64,000 nucleotides of DNA from Sclerodactyla briareus. Its lineage: Eukaryota > Echinodermata > Holothuroidea > Dendrochirotida > Sclerodactylidae. The DNA is taken from assembly GCA_026419785.1 (NCBI GenBank), contig JAODTK010005597.1:1-64000 (forward strand), read 5' to 3'. Shown piece after piece: positions 12,036 through 24,470 of the stretch (positions are counted from its first letter, which is position 1; each line of letters begins with the position of its first letter). The notes under the pieces are model-generated. The model saw only the letters and a program-made list of their open reading frames with translations, had not been told where the DNA came from and did not search any database. A program made the translations under genes and the position numbers.

Positions 12036-13500
12036 ACCGCTGGGCGGTAACCGCCAACTTGTAATATCTCCCCACTTGCCAATACCAGTTTCTATTTTTT
12101 TTTTGCCCGTTAACTCTTAAAATAAGCACAGTTATTCAGACTCAACACCTTTAACCACATGACCCCACAGGGTCACATCGAGTAGAGGTCACACCCAGGC
12201 AGTCAACAATATATCCAATGGATGGAACCTTCCATCCTTCACAGATATTCAATTCTCGATTACGACGGCCAAACACAGTTTTTGACCCCTAAGTGTGACC
12301 TTGAAGACCTTTAATGACATGGCGTTGTTTATGAAAATGGTAACTCCTCCATGTGATAAATCCACTCCTGAGAGCAATTTGCATTCTGATAACACGCCCA
12401 GTGCTTTGCCAAAAAGTATTAAAATCAGTTTGTTACCCCTACGTGACCTTTAATGCCGTTCAATGACCTGGTGGGCCCCGGTTTTTATGGGGAAAAATTG
12501 TTCTCTCTATGTGATGCATCCACTCCTAGAAGCATATGCAGTTCCAAATAACAGCGCTAAGCGTTATTATCGAAAAATCTATTAAATTTAATTTTGACCC
12601 CTTTTAACTCACAAAGTATGCGTCCCCGATCGAGCGGGAGTTGGTTTCCTCCATTTTAAAGCACACAAAGGTCTATCACATATGCAAAAAAGAACCAGTT
12701 TCTATTTTTGGCCCGTACCTACTCCTTAATACGCCCATTATTCAAGACTCAACTTTAACCACATGACCACCTCGACAGAGGTCAAATTTGAGGTCAGAGG
12801 TCACACACATGCAGGTCAACATTATTTGGAGCAGTGTTTATGAAACTTGTATCTCTCCATGTGATACATCCCTCCCCTAGGATCCTTTTTGCATTCTGCA
12901 TGAACATGCCCGTGCTATTGCATAAAAAGTACTAAAATCATGTTTCGAGATTGACCACTACGTGAACCTTTGATGATCTCATGACATGGCGGTTTTTTAT
13001 AAAAAAAAAAATTGTACTCCTCTCCATGTGAGCCATCCACTCCTAAAGCATTTTGCATTCCCTGATTGAACCCGCCCAGTGCTTGCCGAACAAGTACCAA
13101 AATCAGTTTTTGACCCCTAAGTGGACCCTTATGACCGTTAAAACGCAAAAATATCGCAAATTTGACACGGATGGGCCCTTGGCAATGCCGCCATGTTTTT
13201 CGGGAACCACTGTTTACCCCTAATAACCCATTTCCAAAATCCGACATGTTGCAAAAAATCGCAAAAATTACACAAATTGACCTCGGATTACCTTGAAAAA
13301 TGCGACCATGTTTTTCGGGACAATTTGTCACCCTGATTACCAATTTTCGGTAGATCTGACAAACTTTGAAAATTTTGCGTAAAATCACTAAGCAGATGGC
13401 AGCAGACTTACGGTATTACCAGTTTTCGAAAGCACCGAGTCTCCATGGGGTCAACCCGTATACCAAGTTTCAGCTAAATTGCCGTAATATCGAGTTGGCT
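12036..13500 (-). repeat. Dispersed repeat family A, copy 1 (unit about 600 bp)
   Basis: This stretch is the reverse complement of most of 33400-35356. It starts with a GC-rich hairpin (GGCGGT-A-ACCGCC at 12043-12055). It then has two rounds of a pattern of about 600 bp: 'gcccgt...actc' at 12105 and 12705, blocks with 'gacccctaagtg' and 'catgtgatacatccactcctag', then a TTTCGGGAACC-rich part at 13180-13420. It contains a long chance frame on the minus strand (12915-13388), but the same frame is broken in copy 2, so I do not call a gene. Confidence 0.85.
12791..12803 (+). promoter_or_regulatory. DR1-type nuclear-receptor half-site pair within repeat
   Basis: AGGTCAGAGGTCA is a perfect direct repeat of AGGTCA with one spacer base. 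Such DR1 sites can bind RXR, PPAR or HNF4-class receptors. Occupancy here is unknown; it belongs to the repeat body. Confidence 0.35.
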
Positions 13501-13659
13501 TGAAGAAAAAGTTGTTAATTAAGAAAAAACATTCTACTGTTCTTCAACTCCATAGACTACCCGTTTCATTCACCACTTGGATTACCATAACAACGGTGAC
13601 CGTGACCAAAATAGGCGGCCGTCACGGTCTATGGCACTCCCGGCAAGTAATTTCTTTCC

Positions 13660-13780
13660 ACTGCCGCGCAGTCCTTTAGAAGTACACACCGGGCACTGAG
13701 TCTTTCACTACGGGCAGTCTTTTGTCCACGGGCAGTCTTAGTACTAGTAGGACCCCAGGGGCTCTAGCGTTGACCGCTAT
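13660..13780 (+). repeat. Dispersed repeat with 'gggcagtc' motifs (inverted partner at 0.4 kb)
   Basis: It contains gcagtcctttag, acgggcagtcttttgtccac and gggcagtctta followed by caggggctc, the reverse complement of the 385-565 repeat in the same order. Confidence 0.6.
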
Positions 13781-15299
13781 ACACATAATGGTAAACTTGG
13801 CCTAGGCTATAGCATACTACTCCGGTAAGTAGGTCACCCCTACGAGCCGGGTACGGTCCGAGTCGGACGTTCCGATATTTTTGCACATGTATGTATACTC
13901 GTATAATTGTGTGTCAACATGTCACCCTGGCAGACATGAGAGAAAACTACGAGCCCGCTTGACATGATCATGACAGTTTACCATCTTGTTATGTTAACCA
14001 TGTGGAATGGACCAAATTCACTGTAAAATAAACGTTTAAACTCTGCAATCTGAAAACATTTGAAAATAATCAAATAATGAAAACAGGCATTTGTAGATGG
14101 GTTGAACAAAAAACATTTCCAAAAGATGAAATCATGTATTTGGCAAGGTGTCGTCAGGATATTCACTGTTTTAGGCTAAGTTCGGTCCCTGTACAAAATC
14201 ATAGAAAGTTCAGGAGCTTAGGCCTACTGCTGGCGTCTTTGTGGGGGAATTGATAATTAAAGCCATGGGATTATCATTTTTGTTTTCTATTCATTCACGC
14301 AAAATACATTGTGCCTGGGAAGAGCATTCACTATGGCCAGAAAAATGTTGCCAGTGAGGACTTTGCCCTTTCGGCGACAGTAACGTAGCTATGGGATGTA
14401 AGCAGGACGGGTATATGGAGAATTGGGCTAGCACATTATCCCCATGTACCCAATTGTCTACAAGATGAACTTGTTTTTGTTGTAGCAAGTAGTTGCAATG
14501 CAATGCCACTCCATTGGAGTGCCAGGGAGACAAACTTGGGCAGAGAGGCTGTAACCCGTTAGCAACTCACACCTTCCTATTGTTAGAAACGGGGAATGTT
14601 CGGCGGTATGGCATGGTACTGTACCAAAGATTCGCTGATCTTTTTTTGACGCCCCCCCCCCTTAGATTTCAAACCATCCCCCTTTGAAAAAATTGTTTTG
14701 AAACCAAGCGTAAACACTGATATATATTAAAATAGTCCGTACAAAATGACTTCTGCAAGGGGGAATAGCCTTTGATTGCTTGTATTTTAATATTTTGAGA
14801 AGTGATGTAACCCTACTGGTCACACAACTGCCCATGAATGCTTCTTATACATTTGCAAGGCTGTCTGTAGAATTGAAAATAAGTTTTACCGGTATAAGTG
14901 CATAATGCAGACCCATGGTACCTGGTGTTTGAGATTGTATTAGGGGTTGGGGTAGGGATTAAGGAAGTGGGCGTTTAAAGCGTTACGGTCTAGGTTAGCA
15001 TCTGAAATTGGGAATCGGACCCTACACTAAATCTGAACATCCAGATACACGTGGGTATACATTACAGTATGGAAATAATGCCGTTTTTTTGTTTCCGCCT
15101 GAACCAATTATCTTTATTAGCAGGATTTCGCTAAACGGGGGCCAACTTTGGCGGAATTTTCTTTATAGTATCAGGGTTTGGGTGAGCACGATCTGACTAG
15201 TTTTGGGGCGCGAACAACTCATTCTTGAGGAGGGTAATCACCCCTTTTCTCTTTCATTTATTGTTTAAGCCGTTAGCAAGATTACGGATGAAAACCGCA
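13781..15299. other. Unassigned non-coding DNA
   Basis: No gene seen. A C9-10 run at about 14652-14661 sits in a context like the other poly-C repeats. The rest is unassigned. Confidence 0.4.
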
Positions 15300-15930
15300 T
15301 GCATGGTGACCTTGGTTTGGCACATATTGAGGATAAAGGTAGATGAACTGATTAGATAGTTTGTGTGTCTAATTTGCATAATTTATTTATGCAAAATCAT
15401 GACGTTTGGTTGGATTTCATGGAACTTGGTGGGTACGGTTTACCTTCAGTTCCAATTTTTTTATCATGGTTCTGGGCCACAGAATTATTCAAACATATTG
15501 TCTAATTGCATAATTCATATGCCTAATGCTAAAGTTTTGCCGGATTCCCATAACTTGTATGTATGACTTACTTACCCTCCAACATTTTTAACTTAGACTG
15601 GAAGATATTCAGTTAGTCTATTTTGAACAGTTCATTCCAAATTTCCAAATTTCAAAGTTTGTTAATTTTTTATGAGCCTTGATGCTATGGTGTACCTTAT
15701 TCCCCTTCCCCCATTTTTTTTAACCATTGACTCGAGTCACCTACTGGGGTTTTTTGTGTATAATTTTCTTCATGCATGCAAATGTTCAAGTTGGTTGGAT
15801 TCCTCCTAAAAATGGTTTGATGTTGTTCCACCATTGGTCTGCAAATTTGAAATGATAACCTGGGTCAATGAAAGATGAATATTGTGTCTAATTTGCATAG
15901 TTTCGACCATTTCATCATCTTTCCTCCACA
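15300..15930 (+). repeat. Dispersed repeat family B, AT-rich with 'aatttgcataatttatgc'
   Basis: Irregular tandem-like copies of 'gtctaatttgcataat' and 'tatgca' motifs begin near 15366, 15497, 15757 and 15883, each followed by a 'ttggttggattyc' type block. The reverse-complement version (gcataatttatgcaaat, then gggaatttccaccaac) lies at 21600-21960, and a diverged one at 19980-20210. Confidence 0.6.
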
Positions 15931-16435
15931 AAGCATATACTCCTTTGTGTAGACATGGTCAAAACCAGTTCCTTTGAATTGTTCACTGGTCATTGAGCTG
16001 TTTCTGTTAAATGCTAATACCAAAAAATCTGGAAGCCAGACATGGAATCTTGTAACTGTTTGCCGTGTGACTATAGAAGAAAACCTCGACGTGCAACCAG
16101 GGGGGACACCGGGGGGGATCGCCTTGTACCTCTTGAAACATCTCTTTAAACAAACATTATAAACAAAAGTTTGCAAATAATTCGGATCTACAAATTTTAC
16201 AAAAAAGCGAGGGGACGAGCGAAATGTTCATGTTTTTTACTTGGTCACGTATCAGACAGAACTTTGCTGTAGCACACTCCCATTGAAGGTGACGAAATCC
16301 GCATCACCTCTTCCTCAACTTCTTCCTCCATTACCACAGCCCTCTATACCCTTCACACAGCATTCAGAACTTCCAATCCACACTAGTGAAATGTCTCTAT
16401 ATAGTTGATACTTAGCTTAATTTTGACCGTATAAT
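15931..16435. other. Unassigned non-coding DNA
   Basis: Nothing recognisable. Two overlapping opposite-strand frames near 15865-16176 show no domain. Confidence 0.35.
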
Positions 16436-16870
16436 TGGGGAAAATCACCTCCTTTTCCCAGCCTGTCTTGTTTTGAAACCCTAGTTTTGTAAACAGACGT
16501 GTTGCACTTGCAGGCTCATTTTGGTTGCGATCCTATATCATATTGGGCACATGCAAGAACTTACTATAGAAAATCTGCTGTTTAGTATATCTTAGAGTGG
16601 CACTCAAAACACCAAACAACAACTGACAGCAGTTATGGAGATTCCTTACTCTTCCGGTTATATTTGTAATTCTCACCTGCCAAGACAAATATGGGGACTG
16701 AGTTCTAAACCTTTTTACTAAACTAAACTAATTGGTCTTTTGGTTATATAAGTGAGATGCAAGCTTTCAGAAATTAAGAACAGGAAGTTGACCGCTTGCA
16801 CTAGCCTAAAAAACAGCCTAGGCCTCGAGTTGTGAACGCCGGCTTTAGTACAAGTACTGAAGCCGTGAGC
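16436..16870 (+). repeat. Dispersed repeat family C, copy 1
   Basis: It is the reverse complement of 48355-48835. Shared words in order: 'cctgtcttgttttgaaac', 'tgggcacatgcaag', 'agagtggca', 'gtaattctcacctgcc', 'gagttctaaac', 'aattggtcttttgg', 'gagatgcaagctttc', 'aaaaacagcctagg', 'gagttgtgaacgcc', 'ggctttagtaca'. No coding capacity was seen. Class unknown. Confidence 0.8.
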
Positions 16871-19800
16871 GCAGGCTAGGCCTGGCCTTGGAGGCTACAG
16901 TTGGGCTAAAACGAGAACCTGTAAAGTTAAACTACAGTAGTCATACAGTTTGAGGGGGGGGTTCCCTAATAACTGACTGTGTTCAGGTTGTTACACACAC
17001 TTCCACATAACATACCTGTTTACATTGGGAGTATTCAGTCCGCTGTTGAGGAAAGTAGTTAGCCTAACCTGTATCCATGGACTTTTCGGCCAACCACACG
17101 ACGTTTTGGCCGGCCTGCCTTAATTAACCAACTACCCTTATGTAGTCCATTCCATATACCGCCGCTAATGCATACTGTGTGCCCTTTCAAACCTAGAACG
17201 TTTAAAAATTTTTCGATACACGCCATCTAGTAAGAAGGGCAAGCAGTGAATGTGGGCCCAAAGAAGTGTACAGGCTTTCAATAAAACGTAGTTATCACAC
17301 TTTAAAAAAAAACAACTTAGGTGTTTGTGATGTCTGAAATAACATCATTGACCACATTGGATTAAAGGTCCAAGGAACAAAGCAACAAAAACCAGTTCCC
17401 GTAAGTCATAATGCTGCTTTTTGATCATTTCTGAAATGAAATATTACGAGCCTTGTCTTTTTGGGTTTGAGCTACAGCACATTGGGCTCTTGTTTATTTG
17501 TTTTTTTTTTTTTATAAAGTCCCGAAATATGCCACAATTTTCTCACAGTGTGTTCGAACAAATTACCCAAGGATGCGGACAACTAAATTGGAAGGTATAA
17601 AAATAGAGTATGTTGGAATGAAGCCCGATGAAGAATTGTAAGGAATAAAATTGATCAGTTCCGGAAATTTATTGTCAATTTTAGTGAGTGGCTCATGATT
17701 GCCATAGGCTGGGGAAGCTGCCGTATCCTGCAATCTGGGGGACCGTTAAACGATTTCTTATGCTACGCGCCCAACCTATGTGGCGTCGACTGGATAATTC
17801 AAAGTATGTCTGCCCTCCCTATTTAACACAAATCGCGCCCCTAATATTGACCACCGATTGTCACTTTTGAGGAGAATCAGTGCGAGGATGTTTTTGTACT
17901 TCGACTCAAATTCGGACAAGTGATAATGTAAGCTATTTAAGGATGAGCTGATGGATTGATGTAACTTGCGAAATGAATGGCTAGTATGGAAAACTTGGCA
18001 GATGGACCGAATGTTAGTGGATGCATAACAGTAGTGAGATTGATATGGTATCATCGCGACAATCGGATAGTCTTAAACCTTCTATACTCCTAGATTGGTT
18101 TTTTTTTCTCCACTAAAATTGGGAATTGCAGACAGGCGATACATATTTAAAGTCTGGTAAGGCAGCTCAAAATGCCGGCAAGTGCCTTTTTGGTATCTGA
18201 AGGTCTTCCAAATCCAAACAATTCCGAAGCCTCCGCGCAACCAAGGTTGGCGTCCGTTAGATAGATCCGCATTCAGTCAATCCCCCCATGCCAGAAAAAC
18301 AAATCTACGCCACTGATTGTTAAAAGATGTGGTCGTAGAAGTCATAGGGAACGATGGCCGTCCGACGTTTAAAACGTACTGTGTCAAGTCGTGCAGAACG
18401 ATCTTTCGAAACACGTCGGAAAGAGGACGTTCACGACGCTATGGTCAGTGTTGTATTATAATTTGATTCCATGTCTAATTTGAAGAAGATTTATTGTTCT
18501 GCAATCATGTGTTGATGAATGATACGACACTTCGTGGTCATGGTCACGTCCATTTTGGGTGACTCGGGGGCACCAATATACCAATAACCAACATGTATTA
18601 CCCACACCAACTAGAGTGGCGTTCTCGCTCTAATATGCGGAAACTCCGGGCACCGAGGTGCGCTTCTATGTCAGAAGTTTTTCCTGGAAGTGAACATAGG
18701 ACCAATTAGTGTCTTTTGACCCCTGTTAAAATGACACTTCTAAATGGACAGTGTCGATGGACTGTTGTTATGCCCAGGAAAATGCCACTTTAATGTGGTC
18801 TGGACCGGGGGGCCCAAAACCACAAATTTATGTCTCTGTGACCTAAAGTGGCGTTTCGCTTTTATCGGGCAACATCCAGAGACAACAGTATGACAGCTCA
18901 TACTTCAAAATGTTGTCCTAGCTCTGGACCATATCACCAGCTACTGCAGGGGACTATTCCCTGTACAAGAAAAACGATATGCTGCGGACGGCAAAATGTG
19001 GCGAATACACTGCATGTCTTCACCAATTCCACATTATTGTTTGTGCACATTTAATTGACCTTTACTGACATTTGTGTCATAACCTTGGAATGGCTTGGAC
19101 CATGTATACCACATTAGCCTAATATTTTTCGATCAGTGCCCAGCAACCAAAGGACCCAATAAAAACTCAATTTCTAGGCCTGGATATTAGCATTATGTAC
19201 CAACAAAACTAATATTACCCAGCACAACTCATAGGCCTGTAGCAGGAATCGTTGAAACACACTAGATCATGGAAAGTATTGCCAGCACCGACATCAAAGG
19301 CAGAAGGTGATGAACAGATTGTTTCCACAAAAGTGCCCCCATTGCATGTATTCAGCCACATCAGTGCTGACAGGACAAAGTGAACCGTCTACCCGAAGCC
19401 AGGCCTTGCAGGCTCGAGAGAGTAATGTAACAAACCACTCTCACAGAGAGTTCAATGGGAAGGGTGTGGTAGGGAGAATGGGGGGATTAATGGGATTCAA
19501 TTCTATTCACACTATGCAAAGAAAGTAAAACTCAAGGCCTAGCCAGATGCATGCTTCGTCCATCCACCAAGCTTTCAACCTTGATCCAGTTTGGAAAGTT
19601 ATGAGTGAAACGTGACGACAGAACGGAAGACGAACCGGACGGGACGGACGACGGACGGAGAGACATGGGTGGATTGTAGGAGCTGCTCAACGCAGCTAAA
19701 ATAACAACGATCTGGCAGTGTGGGTTGTCCTTGTATACTCAGGAAGTGGATGTCTAGTGAGTGACTGCGAGTGGTATCTGTTGGTAAGACAAGCCGATTG

Positions 19801-19979
19801 CCCCAGGGTCCGCCTGGTTGACGCGATCAGTGTTCGTCTAATAGTACCAGCAACAATTACAAGGCATTTATGTGTTGCTTTAAAGATTTGGTTATTAGAT
19901 TTAACACTAGAATAATCAGGGACATTTTCAAATTCGTAAGGACTGACTGTGGCAATGTCTACTGAAGAGTTAAGAAGTA
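16871..19979. other. Unassigned non-coding DNA
   Basis: No recognisable gene. It contains a copy of the poly-C-associated family at 17690-17840, a GACGGAC-rich short tract at about 19620-19665, and 'gtacgccactgat'-like wording near 18305 that recurs at 53.2 kb. Short frames (17688-17870, 19307-19528) have no known domain. Confidence 0.45.
17690..17840 (+). repeat. Dispersed repeat family D (poly-C-associated), partial copy
   Basis: Shared words with 28870-29000 and 44750-44900: 'tcctgcaatctggggg', 'aacgatttctt', 'ctacgcgcc', 'aacctatgtggcg', then a C-rich stretch and 'aaatcgcgcccc'. The poly-C run is short in this copy. Confidence 0.6.
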
Positions 19980-20210
19980 TAAGCTTTGTGGAAGTGTGGA
20001 CTAAGACTTGACTATAATTTGCAAAATTAGAAACACTATTTCAACTTCCTATTGGACCCATTTGCTCAGGTCACATATCTCAGGACCACCAATAATACAT
20101 CCATGGGAATTCAACCAACTTGAAAATTGGCATGGATGGAAATTATACACACATGAAGAACCCCCAGTGACTCGAAGTCAATGTTATGTTAACATTTGGG
20201 GACTAAACTA
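19980..20210 (-). repeat. Diverged copy of repeat family B
   Basis: It has 'ttgcaaaattagaaac', 'tccatgggaattcaaccaacttgaaaa' style wording split by substitutions, and 'caaccaacttgaaaattgg'. These match the reverse complement of 15.4-15.6 kb only partly, so assignment is tentative. Confidence 0.4.
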
Positions 20211-20889
20211 AGGTAGACTATACCAATGAAGGCTTCAGGAAAATCTGACTAACTTTGAAATTTGGGAAAACACCATGCGAAATAGACACAATGAAAACAT
20301 CACAGTGTACTCAACCCTATGTGAATACTATCAATTTTATATCGGGGAACTGTAATCACAGGCGTGCTCTATTCACAGAAATGAGTGGTGATGGATGAAA
20401 AGAAAATGAATGAAGCAAAAGTGATAGAGTAATCGTGTACACGAAATGGTATCCCAATACCTCTTGAGTATTTAAACAGTCATTGTCATCATGAATAAGC
20501 CCTTCAAACATAGCAACCATAACAACAGACTGTCTTTAGCACGATCCTACCTACCCTGAGAATGGTTATAAACAATTCTGCTTATAGTTACCTCAGATTA
20601 CCATACTGGTCCAACAACGTTCCAAGTCATCCATTCCCTGGCTGTCTCACACAAAACCAGTGTGCAATATTAAGCTACTCAACTGAAGGGTGTAACCGAC
20701 CCTGTACTTGAATAGGTACCAGTGGCATGCCTTTTTACCTCCATGGTACAAGAGAGCACTATGAAGAGCATGGTAAACAAACATTTGAATTAATTGTCAA
20801 GAGGGAGGCCAAAGAAGAAAGGTGACAGGCTGGAGTGGGAGCTGGGTTCATGGAGAGGGATTAGGAGAAAATCTTTGGAAAATAACTAT
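20211..20889. other. Unassigned non-coding DNA
   Basis: Nothing recognisable in this AT-rich stretch. Confidence 0.35.
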
Positions 20890-21540
20890 TAGGATTGAAT
20901 GCACACTGATGAGTCGCCTTTAATGACCTTCTATGACATAACAGTTTTCATGACAATATTCCCTCGACAAGAGCACCATGCCTCAACATATCAGGCATAT
21001 GTACACAGTTTTTGGGAGGTTGTTAGAGAAAATTGCTATTACTTAGGCACGTTTTTGTCTACAAGTGACCCTGAATGACAATTGATGACATAACGGTTTA
21101 CATGAAAATGTTACCCCTTTTGATGTCATTGCATTAAGTCCCAAAATGTCACGCCATGTCGCATTCAAGTCACTAGCACGTTGATGCAGAAAAGGTTCTG
21201 ATTTGGCAACTTTTGGACCTTAAGGGAACCTTGATGCATGACGGTTTTTTAAAAATGCTGCATCGATTGTGTGATGCAGCAAGCCCCAAAAGCATATGTA
21301 ATCGGTACACACGCCTTAGCTATTGCCAAACTTATTCAAATCGCCTTTGGCCCCTTGTAACGTGAAAGCCAGGTGTCAAAGCATGGGGCGGGAGTTGGTT
21401 CGTCTATGTAACACACAGAGCGCATCGCATATCCAAAAATTGAGGTTTTTTTCTTGCCCTGTAACTCATAAAATAGGCACAGTTTCTTAAAACTTGAACC
21501 TTGACCTTTTTTTGACCCTCGTCTTTAGATGTGTTGATCC
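20890..21540 (-). repeat. Dispersed repeat family A, copy 3 (diverged, partial)
   Basis: It has the orientation of copy 1. Shared wording includes 'cctttaatgaccttc', 'gacataac(g)gttt', 'gtgatgcagcaagcccc', 'gggcgggagttggtt', and 'ccctgtaactcataaaataggcacag' split by small changes. It lacks the terminal hairpin and the CGGGAACC-rich part seen in copies 1 and 2. Confidence 0.65.
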
Positions 21541-21599
21541 ATTGAACCCAAAAATTACAACGACAAATCTCTACGAGAACCCTATCTGCACTCATTCCA

Positions 21600-21960
21600 A
21601 TTTGTTACTGCTATTTAACAAAACTTCGAACAAAATTGCATAATTTATGCAAATTTCTTCACATTAAATGCCCTTAATTGACCTTTACACTGTTGATAAA
21701 TCTATCAGTATCAAAGGTTGTACCAGTCTCCACAAGTTTTCATGGGAATTTCCACCAACTTTAAAATATGCATCAATTATGCAAATATTTTTTTGCTAGG
21801 TAAAATGCGAATTAATTTAGTAGCATTAAATGACCTTTGGGTGACTCGTCCCTACTGTAGAATTTATTGGAACTAGATAACCATCTCCACCCAGATTCGT
21901 CAAAATCCAACGAACTTCAAAATGATCGCAGAAATTATGCAAATTAGACTACGTAATTAC
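21600..21960 (-). repeat. Dispersed repeat family B, copy 2
   Basis: Three blocks contain 'gcataatttatgcaaat', 'gcatcaattatgcaaat' and 'cagaaattatgcaaatta', separated by about 130-160 bp, each preceded by a 'caccaactttaaaat' or 'caacgaacttcaaaat' type block. This is the reverse complement of the pattern at 15.3-15.9 kb. Confidence 0.6.
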
Positions 21961-23809
21961 CATATATGCCAGGAATCTAATCGTTGCGTTGGGGTACTCT
22001 TCATAGTTGTTTATATTACTCCGAACGGCTCCCATGCATATACCGCCAAAAGATACTTGTACACAAGATCTTCCGGGCCCTTTTCATTAAATATGCAAAA
22101 ATATGCACATGAGTATAGAGGGTCTTGCGACGGAAAAAGTGGATGCCCACCGGAAATCTTCACCGCGCCCCTCCACAAAAAAGTCCCAGCCTGATGGCTT
22201 CCCGGGTTAGAGATCTAGCTCGAAACCTCATACGGACGGACAGACAGGAAGGGACGGACACACAAACAAAGTGACCCACTATGTCTATCCTTGAACGGGT
22301 TCAGGCGAGGACCAAAAACCAACAACCGTTTCCTTTTCGCATCAAGTGAAAGGCTGTCATGGATGGATCGGTTCAAAGATCAGCGAAAGGTTTATCAGCG
22401 TAACTTGAGAATCAGCAATGCGTTGTAATATGGCCCCAGCTGTACTGGAAGATTTGATGATTGATCAATAAGATTGGTAAAACGATTCGAAACGTCTTCT
22501 AATAATTGTTTTACGAATCTTCCGGACCTAACACTCGATAAAACACAACCCGGTTGAATTTTTCAAGATGATGAGCTTGACTGGCCAGAATAGAAGCGGG
22601 CTGAGGACGGGAGTAACTCCAGGCACAAGAACGTTCGAAAGAACTCATGGATCGAATTTAATAAAGATACAAGATTGCTTAGATATTAAATTGGCCAGTT
22701 TAAATTGATTTTATGGTAGGCGTGAGGATTGGCCTTGAGAAGAGGAGAGGGGTTCGATTGTGAAGATTTAAATGTTCGTATTTGGGAGAGAAATCAGATC
22801 TTCGTGGCGATTTCAAAGGAATATAGCACTCTGCAGGACTTACAGGGGTCAACTAAAGTCACGTTATCAGTATTGGTTTCAGATATTTGATCCATGCGCC
22901 CTTTGAATTAACCAGTCAACAGACAGAATTGGAATTTGAGACATTGACAGTTTGACACATCTCATATTACGACCCTCCTACGGTTTGGTGATTTTTCAAC
23001 TCTTATTACAAAGTCTCCCCCCAAATATTCCGTTCCCCACCCCCCCCCCTCTGACCGGACAGTGATGGAGGCGCAGTTTCTGAACGGTGGCAATGGTCCT
23101 CATCCCAGCGGATCCATTCTCGACCCTCTGCTGGGCAGCCTGTTAACAGGAATGCATGAAAACATATAATCTGATATGAAACTTAGGAATAGATTCTATA
23201 TCACAAGAAAACCTGCAAAAAGAAATTCACAGTCTGGACGTAAATTCGAATGCTCTCTGAAGGAGATACATATTGACATTTTACAAGATTAGTTATTGTC
23301 CCTGTAGGGGCCAAGACCTCGGCATTCTAAACGGTTAGCACTCCAATTGACATTAGGCCAGACATTAAGGCACGGGCCAGGATGAATTAAGAGGCCTGAT
23401 AATTAGCTAGAGAAGAACGGAATGCGTCGTCAAACCCGAAGTTCGATCATAAGAAGCTTCCGTTATCGGGATTATAAGTCCTCTGAAGTAGTGGCTATGT
23501 GCCCATGGCAAGCTCGAACGCTCCAGGCGCGCGTTTACGGGGGGCTAGGGGGCCCCGCCCCCCCAAACTCTCCAAGCTCCCCCCCCCCCAAAAAAAGAAA
23601 AAATCTCGAGGGATTAAAGTACATAAGTTCAACCAAAAATTGAACCGTAGCAGAATGACAAACTGACAAACCAAACATGTCATGCTGCAGAAAACACTAT
23701 TTAAGAAGCCAAGCAAACCTACTTCAAGGCACTTCCTCCTCTGATTGACCACAGCCAGACAGCGCGTCCCACACTCAGGGATTCCCGTCAATAATGTCGC
23801 CACTCTAAA
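21961..23809. other. Unassigned non-coding DNA
   Basis: No recognisable gene. A GGACGGACAG-type short tract at about 22230-22262 resembles the one near 19.65 kb. C-runs occur at 23039-23049 and 23580-23590, the latter next to an A-rich run as in family D. Confidence 0.4.
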
Positions 23810-24470
23810 ATTTTTGTCAACAGAAGAACCCGATAATTGCTCTGAATGGGAGGATTATCCAAACCCCAGCTGGACGCGAGAGCGGGCCGTTCCGGTGACT
23901 CTGGCAGTCCGAGAGTTTCAAAAATTTCTGGACGCTACGCGCCACCCTATGGTGGCAGCTGCTTAGAGATAGGTTCTACAATATTGCTATATAGCCCCCC
24001 CAAAATATTTCCTCTTAGAACCGCGCTGGAAGCTCATATTTAATAGTAAAATGATTGTTACTGCACGACCCTGCCAAACAATATTTGTTTCTATTGAAAT
24101 TGAAAATAATAAGAAATTTCATAGAAATAGAAATATTATACTTATGAATATATATACTTATATAAGTAATATTTCTTTTTGTCAACAAGAACCTGAGAAT
24201 GCTCTGAATGGGGAGGATATCCAACACCCCAGATGGAAGCTGAGAGAGGCCGTTTCCGGTGATCTGGCCGTCCGAGATTTTCAAAAAATTTCTTGTACGC
24301 TACGCGCCAAAACAATGGTGGCGCTTTGCTTAGTCTACAATATATTAGCCCCCCCCCCCCAAAAAAAATATTTCCTCTAGAACGCGCTGGAAGCATTCCC
24401 ATCTCTGTATGTAACTGATGTAATGTATACTTGCACGACCCCGCAAACATTCTATTCTATTGAAATTTCT
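23810..24470 (+). repeat. Tandem duplication (period about 363 bp) of repeat family D
   Basis: Copy 1 is at about 23810-24110 and copy 2 at about 24174-24470. Both run 'tttttgtcaaca(g)aagaacc', 'gctctgaatggg', 'ccgttccggtgac' or similar, 'gacgctacgcgccac' or similar, 'ggtggc', a C-run, 'aaatatttcctct', 'cgcgctggaagc', then 'tgcacgaccc' and 'ttctattgaaat'. The C-run is 7 long in copy 1 and about 13 in copy 2. Confidence 0.8.

Noticed and set aside
12915..13388. 157-codon minus-strand frame
   Set aside because: It lies wholly within repeat family A. The related copy at 33.4-33.8 kb has the same sequence in a frame broken at different places, and no domain is recognisable.
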